From VGLO01 sp964599285 (lineage in GTDB: Bacteria; Patescibacteriota; Minisyncoccia; Minisyncoccales; Staskawiczbacteraceae), in the NCBI GenBank assembly GCA_964599285.1, contig CAZREI010000007.1, positions 1-55,551 of the forward strand: a stretch of DNA of 55,551 nucleotides, in the 5' to 3' direction. A program made the position numbers and the translations under genes. This document shows, in pieces, positions 30,225 to 36,710 of the stretch; the first letter of the stretch is position 1; each line of letters begins with the position of its first letter. The notes under the pieces are model-generated. The model made no database searches, had not been told where the DNA came from, and saw only the letters and a program-made list of their open reading frames with translations.

Positions 30225-30254
30225 ATTGTATCATAAAAATATACAAGCAAACAA
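30225..30254 (-). promoter_or_regulatory. Promoter of the prgI-virB4 operon
   Basis: On the minus strand TTGTTT, 18 bases, TACAAT, upstream of prgI with a leader of about 140 bases. Confidence 0.5.
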
Positions 30255-30303
30255 TTTGACTTATTAACACTTATTTTAAGTAGCAATGCGGCCTATTTTA
30301 TGC

Positions 30304-30309
30304 TATAAT
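30304..30309 (+). promoter_or_regulatory. Extended -10 promoter of the 103-residue gene
   Basis: TATGCTATAAT has a perfect TATAAT with an upstream TGn. The start site would be about 30316, exactly the ATG, so the mRNA is probably leaderless. Confidence 0.55.
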
Positions 30310-30315
30310 AAAGTC

Positions 30316-30627
30316 ATGAAACGAACAAAAAAACTTATAAAATTCCGACAAACGCTTTTTTGGGATGTCAACCCTAAAAAAATAGATCCCAAAAAGAATG
30401 CCCAGTACATTGTTGAGAGAATAATGGATTTTGGCACCACTGAAGAAGTAAAATGGATGGTGTATTTTTATGACCGAAGAACATTAAAAAAAGTTGTTGC
30501 CAATCCTCGGCGCTTAATGCCAATATCAAGGAATTTTTGGCACTTAATACTTGGAGTTAAAAAATCAAAATCAGTATCCTTGCAAAAATACGAACACGAT
30601 ATAGAAAAAATGAAAAAACCTTTTTAA
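30316..30627 (+). CDS. Conserved-looking hypothetical protein (103 residues), possible antitoxin-like
   Basis: ATG 30316 lies seven bases after a TATAAT box, giving a leaderless start. The product begins MKRTKKLIKFRQTLFWDVNPKKIDPKKNAQYIVERIMDFGTTEEVKWMVYFYDRRTLKKVV. The phrase FWDVNPKKIDPKKNAQYIVERI with 'FG' and 'W' spacing resembles small proteins (DUF6922-like) that in many bacteria precede AbiEii-type nucleotidyltransferases as antitoxin-like partners. The next gene is a 69-residue ORF and no AbiEii gene follows. It may be an orphan or paired with that ORF. Confidence 0.6.
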   Translation: MKRTKKLIKFRQTLFWDVNPKKIDPKKNAQYIVERIMDFGTTEEVKWMVYFYDRRTLKKVVANPRRLMPISRNFWHLILGVKKSKSVSLQKYEHDIEKMKKPF

Positions 30628-30665
30628 GAAGTGTTTTATATAAAAAATAATTTTCCAATAAAGTT

Positions 30666-30875
30666 ATGAAAAACTGGTCAACCGATACGTCAAAGCTGCA
30701 AAAAGCCAAGGAAAAATTTTTGATTTGGCGCCTTGAGCGGCTTATTCATTTTGGTTTGAATGAAGAAAAAATTGATATTAATGAGCTGCGAAAATACTGG
30801 AATGTTTTAAGCATGGACCCTGCAAAAAGAAGTTTTTATCTCTTTTTGTATGAATCAACACGTGAATCAAGCTAA
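30666..30875 (+). CDS. Small hypothetical protein (69 residues)
   Basis: The ORF reads MKNWSTDTSKLQKAKEKFLIWRLERLIHFGLNEEKIDINELRKYWNVLSMDPAKRSFYLFLYES and is basic and helical. Residues IHFGLNEEKIDINELRKYW with DPAKRSFYLFLY recall the nucleotidyltransferase-partner peptides encoded beside AbiEii toxins, but I cannot assign it. It follows the 103-residue ORF by 38 bases on the same strand, so the two are likely one unit. A strong promoter for the tRNA-like gene starts four bases after its stop. Confidence 0.5.
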   Translation: MKNWSTDTSKLQKAKEKFLIWRLERLIHFGLNEEKIDINELRKYWNVLSMDPAKRSFYLFLYESTRESS

Positions 30876-30878
30876 CTA

Positions 30879-30908
30879 TTGACACAACTCCTTGTGGTTT
30901 GCTATACT
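30879..30908 (+). promoter_or_regulatory. Distal promoter of the tRNA-like gene
   Basis: TTGACA, 18 bases, TATACT. Transcription would start near 30915, about 100 bases upstream of the tRNA-like sequence. Confidence 0.65.
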
Positions 30909-30971
30909 GAAATTGCTGACATGCTCGTAGAACACTACGGGTTAAAGTTGGATGTTAACAAAAGGGGCTAC

Positions 30972-31000
30972 TTGAAAAAGGGGCTCTTTTTGTTTACAAT
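30972..31000 (+). promoter_or_regulatory. Proximal promoter of the tRNA-like gene
   Basis: TTGAAA, 17 bases, TACAAT. The start site would be about 31007, the first base of GTGGACCC, which is exactly complementary to GGGTCCAC at the 3' end of the tRNA-like sequence. Confidence 0.6.
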
Positions 31001-31014
31001 CTACCTGTGGACCC

Positions 31015-31086
31015 GGGCCCGTAGTGCATATAGTAGCATATCAGCATTAACATCTGACGAAACGGGTGCAACTCCCGTCGGGTCCA
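31015..31086 (+). tRNA. Aberrant alanine-type tRNA (non-standard D and T loops)
   Basis: Acceptor stem GGGCCCG/CGGGTCC with a G3-U70 pair (the alanine identity element), discriminator A, D stem GTGC/GCAT, a weak anticodon stem TCAGc/tCTGA with loop ATTAACA (anticodon would read UAA), and T arm ACGGG-TGCAACT-CCCGT. The D loop ATATAGTA lacks the GG pair and the T loop has TGC instead of TTC. Both losses remove the elbow contact of translational tRNAs. Residue 37 is C and the 31-39 pair is broken. It has two promoters and a terminator of its own. It could be a tRNA used outside translation or a decaying pseudogene. Confidence 0.6.
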
Positions 31087-31094
31087 CTTCAAAG

Positions 31095-31118
31095 AATCTC
31101 TTTTTTAAGGGATTTTTT
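31095..31118 (+). terminator. Terminator of the tRNA-like unit
   Basis: AATCTCTT/AAGGGATT stem (one G-U pair) with a TTTT loop, followed by TTTT. It begins nine bases after the discriminator base. Confidence 0.8.
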
Positions 31119-31140
31119 GATTGTATTTTTATGTTTGGCC

Positions 31141-31170
31141 GTTGCGCGGCGCCCGCGGGCGCCGCGCAAC
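31141..31170. repeat. Loopless perfect GC palindrome, CCGCGG core (30 bp)
   Basis: GTTGCGCGGCGCCCG and its exact complement, no loop. It lies between the tRNA-like terminator and an AT-rich hairpin, with no T-run typical of a terminator. Confidence 0.9.
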
Positions 31171-31175
31171 CCTCA

Positions 31176-31325
31176 AATCATTGCCATCGCAGGACGTATT
31201 AGCAATTTTGCAGATTAGCATATGCAAGCATATAACGGGTCGCTCGGTCGGTGTGTGAAAATTACTATTTTCGCACACCTCTCTTCGCTATCGTTATAAG
31301 ATTCGTAGATTTGCATTACCATCGT
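31176..31325. repeat. H8 hairpin ('gatttgcat' words) enclosing structured element copy 3
   Basis: Outer words 'ttgccatcg...ttagcaattttgcagattagca' pair with 'ttcgtagatttgcattaccatcg'. Inside lies the TATAACG...CGTTATA element (31231-31298). No gene is visible between 31087 and 31481 apart from the terminator, palindrome, hairpin and SPFH promoter. Confidence 0.65.
31231..31298. ncRNA. Structured element with conserved internal loop, copy 3
   Basis: Outer stem TATAACG/CGTTATA and inner stem GGTGTGTGAAAAT/ATTTTCGCACACC (one G-U) differ from copy 1 in sequence, yet the internal loop strands GTCGCTCGGTC and CCTCTCTTCGCTA are nearly the same. Conserved loop with changing, still paired stems is the pattern expected of selected structure. 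Confidence 0.5.
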
Positions 31326-31333
31326 CTAAAAAT

Positions 31334-31362
31334 TTGACATTAAGTCTTGATTATGCTATAAA
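31334..31362 (+). promoter_or_regulatory. Promoter of the SPFH-like gene
   Basis: TTGACA, 17 bases with an extended TGC, TATAAA. A near-consensus promoter with a leader of about 110 bases that includes an AAGCCCAAAGCGTTTTTGGGC hairpin-like stretch. Confidence 0.75.
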
Positions 31363-31481
31363 TAAACCAAGTAAGCCCAAAGCGTTTTTGGGCAAAAGTG
31401 ACCGATCTTTGACAACTCTATCCTTTGGAATCCACTTGGTGTGGAATATCCAATAGGAAGAATTATATGAGGAGAATTGCG

Positions 31482-32798
31482 ATGAATGATTCAAGGCGTG
31501 GAGCTTCTATCGCTCTGGTTGTTTTGGCGGCGATGATGGTACTAGTTTTGAGCGATTTGCTCTTTACCGAATCGTTGACAAAGGCAATGACCAAACCCGG
31601 AGAGCCCCACAAAATCACCGTGTTGGCAGTAAGATTGGATTGGGGAATATTTCTTGTTTCCCTGGGATTATTGATATTGCTGCTGCCGGTTAAATTCCTG
31701 CGGTTAGTCATTGTGCAGGAAGAAGAGGCCGTCGCCTTCAAGTACTTTGGCAGATTTGCCTACATGGCAATGGAATACACGGATTTCTCTTTTGACTCCG
31801 ATGGTTTCATTGTCAACCACCCCGGACCGAATTGGTTTGGCAAGTGTTGGTGTATTTGGCGTTGGGGCGGCTGGGTGTTTTATCTTTACCCATTCGTTGA
31901 GCCGGCCAACTATGCAGATTACAATAACCCAGATCGATTCGGCGAAGGGATTTATGTGCACCTTGGTGACACGACCACCGAGCCACTTGTGGTACGGGCA
32001 GAAACCACCGAGAAGGACGGTAAGGATGATAAGGACGGTTCAGAGATCGCCCTTGACGTCAAGTTTGTGTCAACAAAGAGGATTGTTCATCCTTATCGTT
32101 GGTTGTTTCGGTCGCCCAAGGACGCCGATGTGCAGGTTGTAAGGCGCGAGACCGCTGTCTTCCGCGCATGGGTTAAAAGTAGCGATAAAAAACATGCCCA
32201 ATCGGCTAGAGGCAATGGCGCGCAGGTATGGAGCGAGCTGGTTGCCTTGGGTCAAACATCAGTCTTTGACAGGATTAGGAACGACTGGGGTCAAGAGATC
32301 CTGGAAAACTCAATCCTTGTTGAAGACGTTGGGTACGACCCCGATTACCAGAAGGCTCTTAAAGCAAAAAGCGAACAAGAGCTTTTGGCCAAGGGCGAGA
32401 CCGCAAGGCTCTTTGACCCCATCAAGGATACTCTGTCACCAGCAGAATACGCCAAACTCACTAAAGAGGAGGTAATAAAGATTCGTTCTCAGGGTTTGGC
32501 GGGTAATAACTTTACCTTGATTCAAACTGACGACACTGTTGATGTCACCAGTGGCCGCCAACAGATTAGCCCGAACTTTGCTGGAGGCTTGGTATTCGCT
32601 AAAGTTATCGGCAAAGCTGTTGCTCGTGCGCTCGGCAAAACCCAGGAAAATTCCGGTAGCGGTTCTGGTGGAGGCAAAAACTCTGGTGGAACCGGAAATG
32701 CTAGCAAAGGCAAAAAGAAAAAAGGAGGTACAAAATCCGACGACGATGATGATGACGATGAAAAAAGGGAAGGTTGGAGTTCGCAAAACCTCCCATAA
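31482..32798 (+). CDS. SPFH/band-7-like membrane protein with acidic tail
   Basis: The 438-residue product from ATG 31482 (GAGGAG seven bases upstream; ATG 31467 is an alternative with AGGAAG) has two membrane segments (about 10-30 and 54-76) and then a beta-rich region starting VIVQEEEAVAFKYFGRFAYMAMEY, typical of prohibitin-homology domains. A helical region with KAKSEQELLAKGETARLFDPI follows, the position of the SPFH coiled coil (ESEA-type). The tail is Gly/Ser-rich, then basic (KGKKKKGG), then seven Asp. Scaffolding of membrane microdomains is inferred. It is a single-gene unit with a strong promoter and terminator and has slightly higher GC than neighbours. Confidence 0.7.
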   Translation: MNDSRRGASIALVVLAAMMVLVLSDLLFTESLTKAMTKPGEPHKITVLAVRLDWGIFLVSLGLLILLLPVKFLRLVIVQEEEAVAFKYFGRFAYMAMEYTDFSFDSDGFIVNHPGPNWFGKCWCIWRWGGWVFYLYPFVEPANYADYNNPDRFGEGIYVHLGDTTTEPLVVRAETTEKDGKDDKDGSEIALDVKFVSTKRIVHPYRWLFRSPKDADVQVVRRETAVFRAWVKSSDKKHAQSARGNGAQVWSELVALGQTSVFDRIRNDWGQEILENSILVEDVGYDPDYQKALKAKSEQELLAKGETARLFDPIKDTLSPAEYAKLTKEEVIKIRSQGLAGNNFTLIQTDDTVDVTSGRQQISPNFAGGLVFAKVIGKAVARALGKTQENSGSGSGGGKNSGGTGNASKGKKKKGGTKSDDDDDDDEKREGWSSQNLP

Positions 32799-32817
32799 GA
32801 AAACAGCGAAAAACAAA

Positions 32818-32849
32818 GGGTTGGACATGAGTCCAACCCCTCTTTTTTT
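32818..32849. terminator. Terminator between SPFH-like gene and T4SS block 2
   Basis: Stem GGGTTGGAC/GTCCAACCC with an ATGA loop, followed by CTC and eight T. It separates convergent genes. Confidence 0.9.
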
Positions 32850-32856
32850 ACAAAAA

Positions 32857-33501
32857 TTATTCAATTGGTTCGCGATAAGTATCTTGTTGAATAGCGGGTG
32901 TTTCGGGGTTTTTGTTCTCATTAGTTTTTTTGATAAGTTTATTTCCCTGTCCCGTGATAATATTTTTTTCTTTATCCTCCATATTTTCTGCATTTTTTTC
33001 TACATCAGTAATAGGTGCTTTTTTAGGATAGGATCCGGGAGACTTATTTTCTTCTACAGTAACAGGGGTGTTGTCATGGGCTTTTATTCTTTCTATTAAT
33101 TCTTTTGTTGTGTTGTTTACTCCAGATAAATTATCTTCATTTCCAAAAATTTCTTCAGAAACTTTTTCTCTAAAATTATAATCACTGAATTTTTTATCAG
33201 GGTATATTAATAATAAAGGTAAAATTTTTTCTTTTATGTCTTTTACTATTTTTTCTATAGTATCTTTGGGAATTTCAAGATGCTTTTGCAAAAGTTCGAT
33301 CAATTTTTTTTCAGGAACTATTCTTCTTGCCATGGTTTCTACAGCATCTCTGACTATCATCGCTCTTGATTCTTGTTCTTGAAATAAGTATTTATCAAAC
33401 TCTTCATCGGTTTCTTCTAATCCGTTATTTTTTAAAAAATCAGCAAACAGAGATTCTGCTTTACTTGTAAATATTACTCTTAGATTTTCTTGTTTAATCA
33501 T
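32857..33501 (-). CDS. Hypothetical helical protein downstream of VirB6-like gene
   Basis: The 214-residue product from ATG 33501 starts MIKQENLRVIFTSKAESLFADFLKNNGL and is charged and helical, with a central part (KLIELLQKHLEIPKDTIEKIVKDIKEKILPLLLIYPDKKF) and a Lys/Glu/Pro-rich disordered tail. It has no signal peptide or membrane segment, so it is likely cytoplasmic. The reading frame is open upstream to a GTG at 33684, but that part copies a tail segment of the VirB6-like protein, so I prefer the internal ATG. I recognise no family. Its place in the T4SS block suggests an accessory or effector-like role. Confidence 0.6.
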   Translation of the reverse strand: MIKQENLRVIFTSKAESLFADFLKNNGLEETDEEFDKYLFQEQESRAMIVRDAVETMARRIVPEKKLIELLQKHLEIPKDTIEKIVKDIKEKILPLLLIYPDKKFSDYNFREKVSEEIFGNEDNLSGVNNTTKELIERIKAHDNTPVTVEENKSPGSYPKKAPITDVEKNAENMEDKEKNIITGQGNKLIKKTNENKNPETPAIQQDTYREPIE

Positions 33502-33687
33502 ATGTTTAAGGTTGAAGTAAGTAAGTATTATTAGAATTCGGAGGCGATGCCAGAGGAATTGGTGGTATGGTGATGTATATCCTCCTGTTCCCGTAGGCAC
33601 ACCTCCCCTTGGCCCTCTGTTTGGGGCCCCTTGATTTGTTGATGCACTCGTTCCTCTGTTCGGGTATTCCGGATTTACTTTCACTGT
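33502..33687 (-). pseudogene. Duplicated, frameshifted remnant of the VirB6-like C-terminal tail
   Basis: Starting three bases after the VirB6-like stop, the minus strand encodes STNQGAPNRGPRGGVPTGTGGYTSP, matching STNQETPNRGAGGGEPTGTEGYAPP near the true C-terminus. After this the similarity continues in another frame (IPPIPL), so a frameshift separates the parts. It indicates a tandem duplication of the end of the gene. Confidence 0.7.
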
Positions 33688-35910
33688 TTATTCGGGTCCA
33701 TATTCATCAGGCTTTCCATGAATGGGCTTACCACTATCGTCAAACCATTCCGGATGGAGGTCTCGCTGGCGTTGCTGCGCCCTTTCTCGTGGACCTAGGT
33801 TTTGAAGTGGGATTGGTGGTAAATTCGGTGTTGGTGGTGGCACTGGTGGCGCATATCCTTCTGTTCCCGTGGGCTCACCTCCCCCTGCCCCTCTGTTTGG
33901 GGTCTCTTGATTTGTTGAGCCGCTTGGTGTTGCGACGTGCGGTAAGTTACTGATTTCTTTTTGAGCATTCCTTAATCTATTAAGTTCTGCCTTATTACCA
34001 GTCTTCGGATGCTTTGCAGCTATAATTTGTCTTATTATTTCGTTTTCTACCGCATCGCTTCTAATTTTATTTATCTGTGGAGAGTCTGCGCCCTTAAAAT
34101 CTCTAATCATATTTGCGGTCATGTTCCTGCTTGTCATAAGTTCTGGTGTAAGGTCATTGACATCAATGTTTTGTCTCTGTCCTCGAGACATACTTGATAA
34201 GTTTTCTTCAAGTTGTTGTCTGCCAGTTTGCTTGCGCGCTATCCTCATAGCCTGCGCTGGGTTTTGTTTAGCAATTTGAGCAAAAGCCGGATCGGATGCT
34301 ACGCGAGTATCATAAACTTTTTTTACTGCTTTATCATCAAATTCTGCATAGCGGTAATCTGTTTTTGCAAATTCAGTAGTATCAATTCCGTGATTTTTGG
34401 CGTTATCAACAGCTTGTTGACGGGCTTGTCGGGTCTTTTCTTCTGTTTCTTGTGGTGTTTTTCCTTCAATTTTAATCTTGTCAAGCTTCTTCCTTTTCTG
34501 TAGTACTTGAGTGTATGCGGCTCTTTCGGCGGCGTTGTTTGAAGTCATGGCTCTCTTTGCGACTACGTCATTATCTTTTTCTGCTTCAGCATATTGTTCA
34601 AATGGCTTCATTCTTTCTGCGGCTCTCTTTTGTTGGTTCAAGTTGGCTTGACCTCTGGTGCGTAAACCAATGTCCTCACCTCTTCTTGTAAACCAGTCTT
34701 TGGTTCCACCATAAGCCGCGCTTGCCTTTTCTTTTACATAATTGCCGGCTTTAGTTGAACCAAGGGCTTTCGCCGCTCCGCCAGCCGCGCTGCCCAACAA
34801 CGAAACTCCGCCAGTGGCAACTCCCACCACTGCCGCCGTGGCAAGACCTATGGCCATGCCTGCCACTCCCTGGGCAGATTTGGTGCTGATTTTTACTCCA
34901 ACCAGTAAAATGAGCAATACGACAGCAAGGTTAAAAACTGTTGTGGTCGTATCAATTGCCGCAAAACCGCCATCTTTAGTTATGCGCGTAATCATCTCAA
35001 CTGACAGGTGTAAGAAAAAACATACTCCTACTCCTATAAAACACCATTTTATAAAATGCTCCCACCAACTGGTCCATAATTTTTTTGCGTCAGGCACAGG
35101 AACCACCCGCAACACAAAAGCCAACGGTGCTAAAATGAATAACAGCGCAAGGATGGCATACCGTACAAATAAGAGTATTGAAACATAAAGTAAGACCAAC
35201 CCCACGATCAACTCAATAACACCAAACATAACCATTATGGCAACCAGATCTCCTGTTGAAACCTTGCCTAAGTGTGCTATATCTACCTGTCCTAATACGC
35301 CCAACTTATAGCCCGACTCTATGCGCGCCCCTCTTGCAGCAAGTGCGGCTTGGCGAGCAGAGAATACAGTGTCCACAAGAGATTTCTCTTGATCGGCTCC
35401 ATCAGTCCACGTAGTCATGACTATATTTGATGTATCAATGAAAATTCCCACAAACACATTGGAAAAGTTGATTAAAAGAGCGACTACTATTATAGGAAGC
35501 AGTAATTTTTTTGCCTCATAATCTTTGAATCTTAAAATAGTTGCTACGGCAATGCCTATGATGGCAAGGACAATAAGCATATTAGCAAAATCTCTTGTGG
35601 TCGCCCAGCCAACAGTAAATATCGCTGCCTTTCCTTGTCCGTTAGTGATTGTCCATTTATCGCTTTTTATCAATAAGGACACAACCTCTACGAATAAAGA
35701 ACCGAATAAACTGGCTATCTCATAACAGAATTGAAAAAAGCCTGTAGATAAGTTGAATGCTATGCTTCTGGCGATTTCTGCGGCGCTAGGAAAAACATCA
35801 GCTTTAACAGTTTTTGGAACTACAAGTACTGTAGCAACTAAAAATAATAGAGCAGAATATATTACTTTTTTTTGTTTCAGTTTTGAAACTAGAAGTTGGA
35901 AATTAGGCAT
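33688..35910 (-). CDS. VirB6/TrbL-like polytopic T4SS membrane protein
   Basis: The 740-residue protein starts with a signal-like segment (ALLFLVATVLVVPKTVKA) and has about seven further membrane segments in residues 50-380, including LLLPIIVVALLINFSNVFVGIFIDTSN and YAILALLFILAPLAFVLRVVPVPDAKKLWTSWWEHFIKWCFIG, which are typical of the TrbL/VirB6 channel component. The second half is cytoplasmic or extracellular, hydrophilic, with coiled-coil-forming Arg/Gln/Ala-rich stretches and a Pro-rich tail (PPVPPPTPNLPPIPL). It is the central channel candidate of the T4SS and lies with a small Lys-rich gene upstream. The tail is partially duplicated downstream. Confidence 0.88.
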   Translation of the reverse strand: MPNFQLLVSKLKQKKVIYSALLFLVATVLVVPKTVKADVFPSAAEIARSIAFNLSTGFFQFCYEIASLFGSLFVEVVSLLIKSDKWTITNGQGKAAIFTVGWATTRDFANMLIVLAIIGIAVATILRFKDYEAKKLLLPIIVVALLINFSNVFVGIFIDTSNIVMTTWTDGADQEKSLVDTVFSARQAALAARGARIESGYKLGVLGQVDIAHLGKVSTGDLVAIMVMFGVIELIVGLVLLYVSILLFVRYAILALLFILAPLAFVLRVVPVPDAKKLWTSWWEHFIKWCFIGVGVCFFLHLSVEMITRITKDGGFAAIDTTTTVFNLAVVLLILLVGVKISTKSAQGVAGMAIGLATAAVVGVATGGVSLLGSAAGGAAKALGSTKAGNYVKEKASAAYGGTKDWFTRRGEDIGLRTRGQANLNQQKRAAERMKPFEQYAEAEKDNDVVAKRAMTSNNAAERAAYTQVLQKRKKLDKIKIEGKTPQETEEKTRQARQQAVDNAKNHGIDTTEFAKTDYRYAEFDDKAVKKVYDTRVASDPAFAQIAKQNPAQAMRIARKQTGRQQLEENLSSMSRGQRQNIDVNDLTPELMTSRNMTANMIRDFKGADSPQINKIRSDAVENEIIRQIIAAKHPKTGNKAELNRLRNAQKEISNLPHVATPSGSTNQETPNRGAGGGEPTGTEGYAPPVPPPTPNLPPIPLQNLGPRERAQQRQRDLHPEWFDDSGKPIHGKPDEYGPE

Positions 35911-35946
35911 ATGTTGGCGATAATATTTTTGCAGATTTTTCGTTGG

Positions 35947-36498
35947 TTACTTTTTTTCTTTTTTCTCTTCTTCGTTAAACGCGCTGCGAATTTCTTTGTA
36001 CATATCTTTGGCTTTTGGGGGGTTCAGGGTAACGATGCCCCAAGCCATCTTTTTTACAAATTTCCAGCTTGCTTTAACGCCTTTCCAGGCCGTATCAGTC
36101 AAAATTCCTGAAGTTGCTAAGGCAGTTTCTTTTATTCCTTCCCAGGCATATCTTGGTGATGCTTTTGCCGTTGATTTTGTGCCTTCCCAAGCATAGCTGG
36201 GCAGGGCCTTGGCGCCTTCTTTTATATTCGTGGGAGTTGCTTTTTTTAGCACTTTGCCAACTTTTTTTATGCTCTCTGCTGGCCAAGCCTTTTTAAATTC
36301 ATTTCTCCAATATTCTATTTCACCGCCTTTGTTTTCTTCGGCTTTTCTGGCTTTGTCCGCTTCTTTTGATTTTTCTGCCATGTAGGCGGAATCGGCAGTG
36401 GAATTATCGGGATTTTGCCGGTCTTGATTTTCCGGATTTATTGAGGCTTCTTTTTTTTCTTTGCTTTTTGCCATGGCAAGATTAGTAAATTCATTCAT
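35947..36498 (-). CDS. Charged hypothetical protein of T4SS block 2
   Basis: The 183-residue product begins MNEFTNLAMAKSKEKKEAS (a second ATG nine codons in is a possible start) and is hydrophilic, Lys/Glu-rich and without membrane segments. It contains an imperfect repeat of about 17 residues around ALPSYAWEGTKSTAKA and SPRYAWEGIKETALA, and a related AWKGVKASWKFVKKMAW, all likely amphipathic helices. It is directly upstream of the VirB6-like gene (37-base gap) on the same strand. An amphipathic, membrane-attached accessory role is an inference. Confidence 0.65.
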   Translation of the reverse strand: MNEFTNLAMAKSKEKKEASINPENQDRQNPDNSTADSAYMAEKSKEADKARKAEENKGGEIEYWRNEFKKAWPAESIKKVGKVLKKATPTNIKEGAKALPSYAWEGTKSTAKASPRYAWEGIKETALATSGILTDTAWKGVKASWKFVKKMAWGIVTLNPPKAKDMYKEIRSAFNEEEKKEKK

Positions 36499-36544
36499 TG
36501 TACCACAAATTAAAAGTCAACAGTTATGGAGTAATCCACAGGGG

Positions 36545-36576
36545 GCGCGTCCGCCGCCCGCGGGCGGCGGACGCGC
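36545..36576. repeat. Loopless perfect GC palindrome, CCGCGG core (32 bp)
   Basis: GCGCGTCCGCCGCCCG and its exact complement. It is followed directly by a REP-like element (36580-36645: AAGATTGCTTCGATGCGCCT ... GGCCGCAATGACGAA). Confidence 0.92.
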
Positions 36577-36579
36577 AAC

Positions 36580-36645
36580 AAGATTGCTTCGATGCGCCTC
36601 GACCCGCTGAGCGAGTCTGGCCAGCTCAGCTGGCCGCAATGACGA
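36580..36645. repeat. REP-like element beside the GC palindrome
   Basis: AAGATTGCTTCGATGCGCCT CGACCCGCTGAGCGAGTCTG GCCAGCTCAGCTGGCCGC AATGACGAA. It is the most complete copy of the class also seen in rsmA, so it serves as the reference for the element. Confidence 0.85.
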
Positions 36646-36654
36646 ATGTAATGC

Positions 36655-36684
36655 AAACAAAAAAGGCTTTGCGGTTGCAAAGCC
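36655..36684 (-). terminator. Terminator of the 349-residue gene
   Basis: On the minus strand GGCTTTGC/GCAAAGCC with an AACC loop, followed by TTTTTT. Confidence 0.85.
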
Positions 36685-36710
36685 CCTGAACGCTTGCGCG
36701 TTGTGCGGTA

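Noticed and set aside
31015..31086. tRNA-Leu (UAA) by anticodon
   Set aside because: It lacks the long variable arm of leucine tRNAs and has the G3-U70 pair of alanine tRNAs; the anticodon loop is also abnormal.
30879..31202. A 107-residue protein read across the tRNA-like region
   Set aside because: The frame begins in a promoter's TTGACA and runs through the tRNA-like structure and terminator; the product has no coding character.
33502..33684. N-terminal extension of the hypothetical protein at 32857-33501
   Set aside because: The sequence copies the tail of the VirB6-like protein and then changes frame, so it is more likely a duplicated remnant than coding sequence for this protein.
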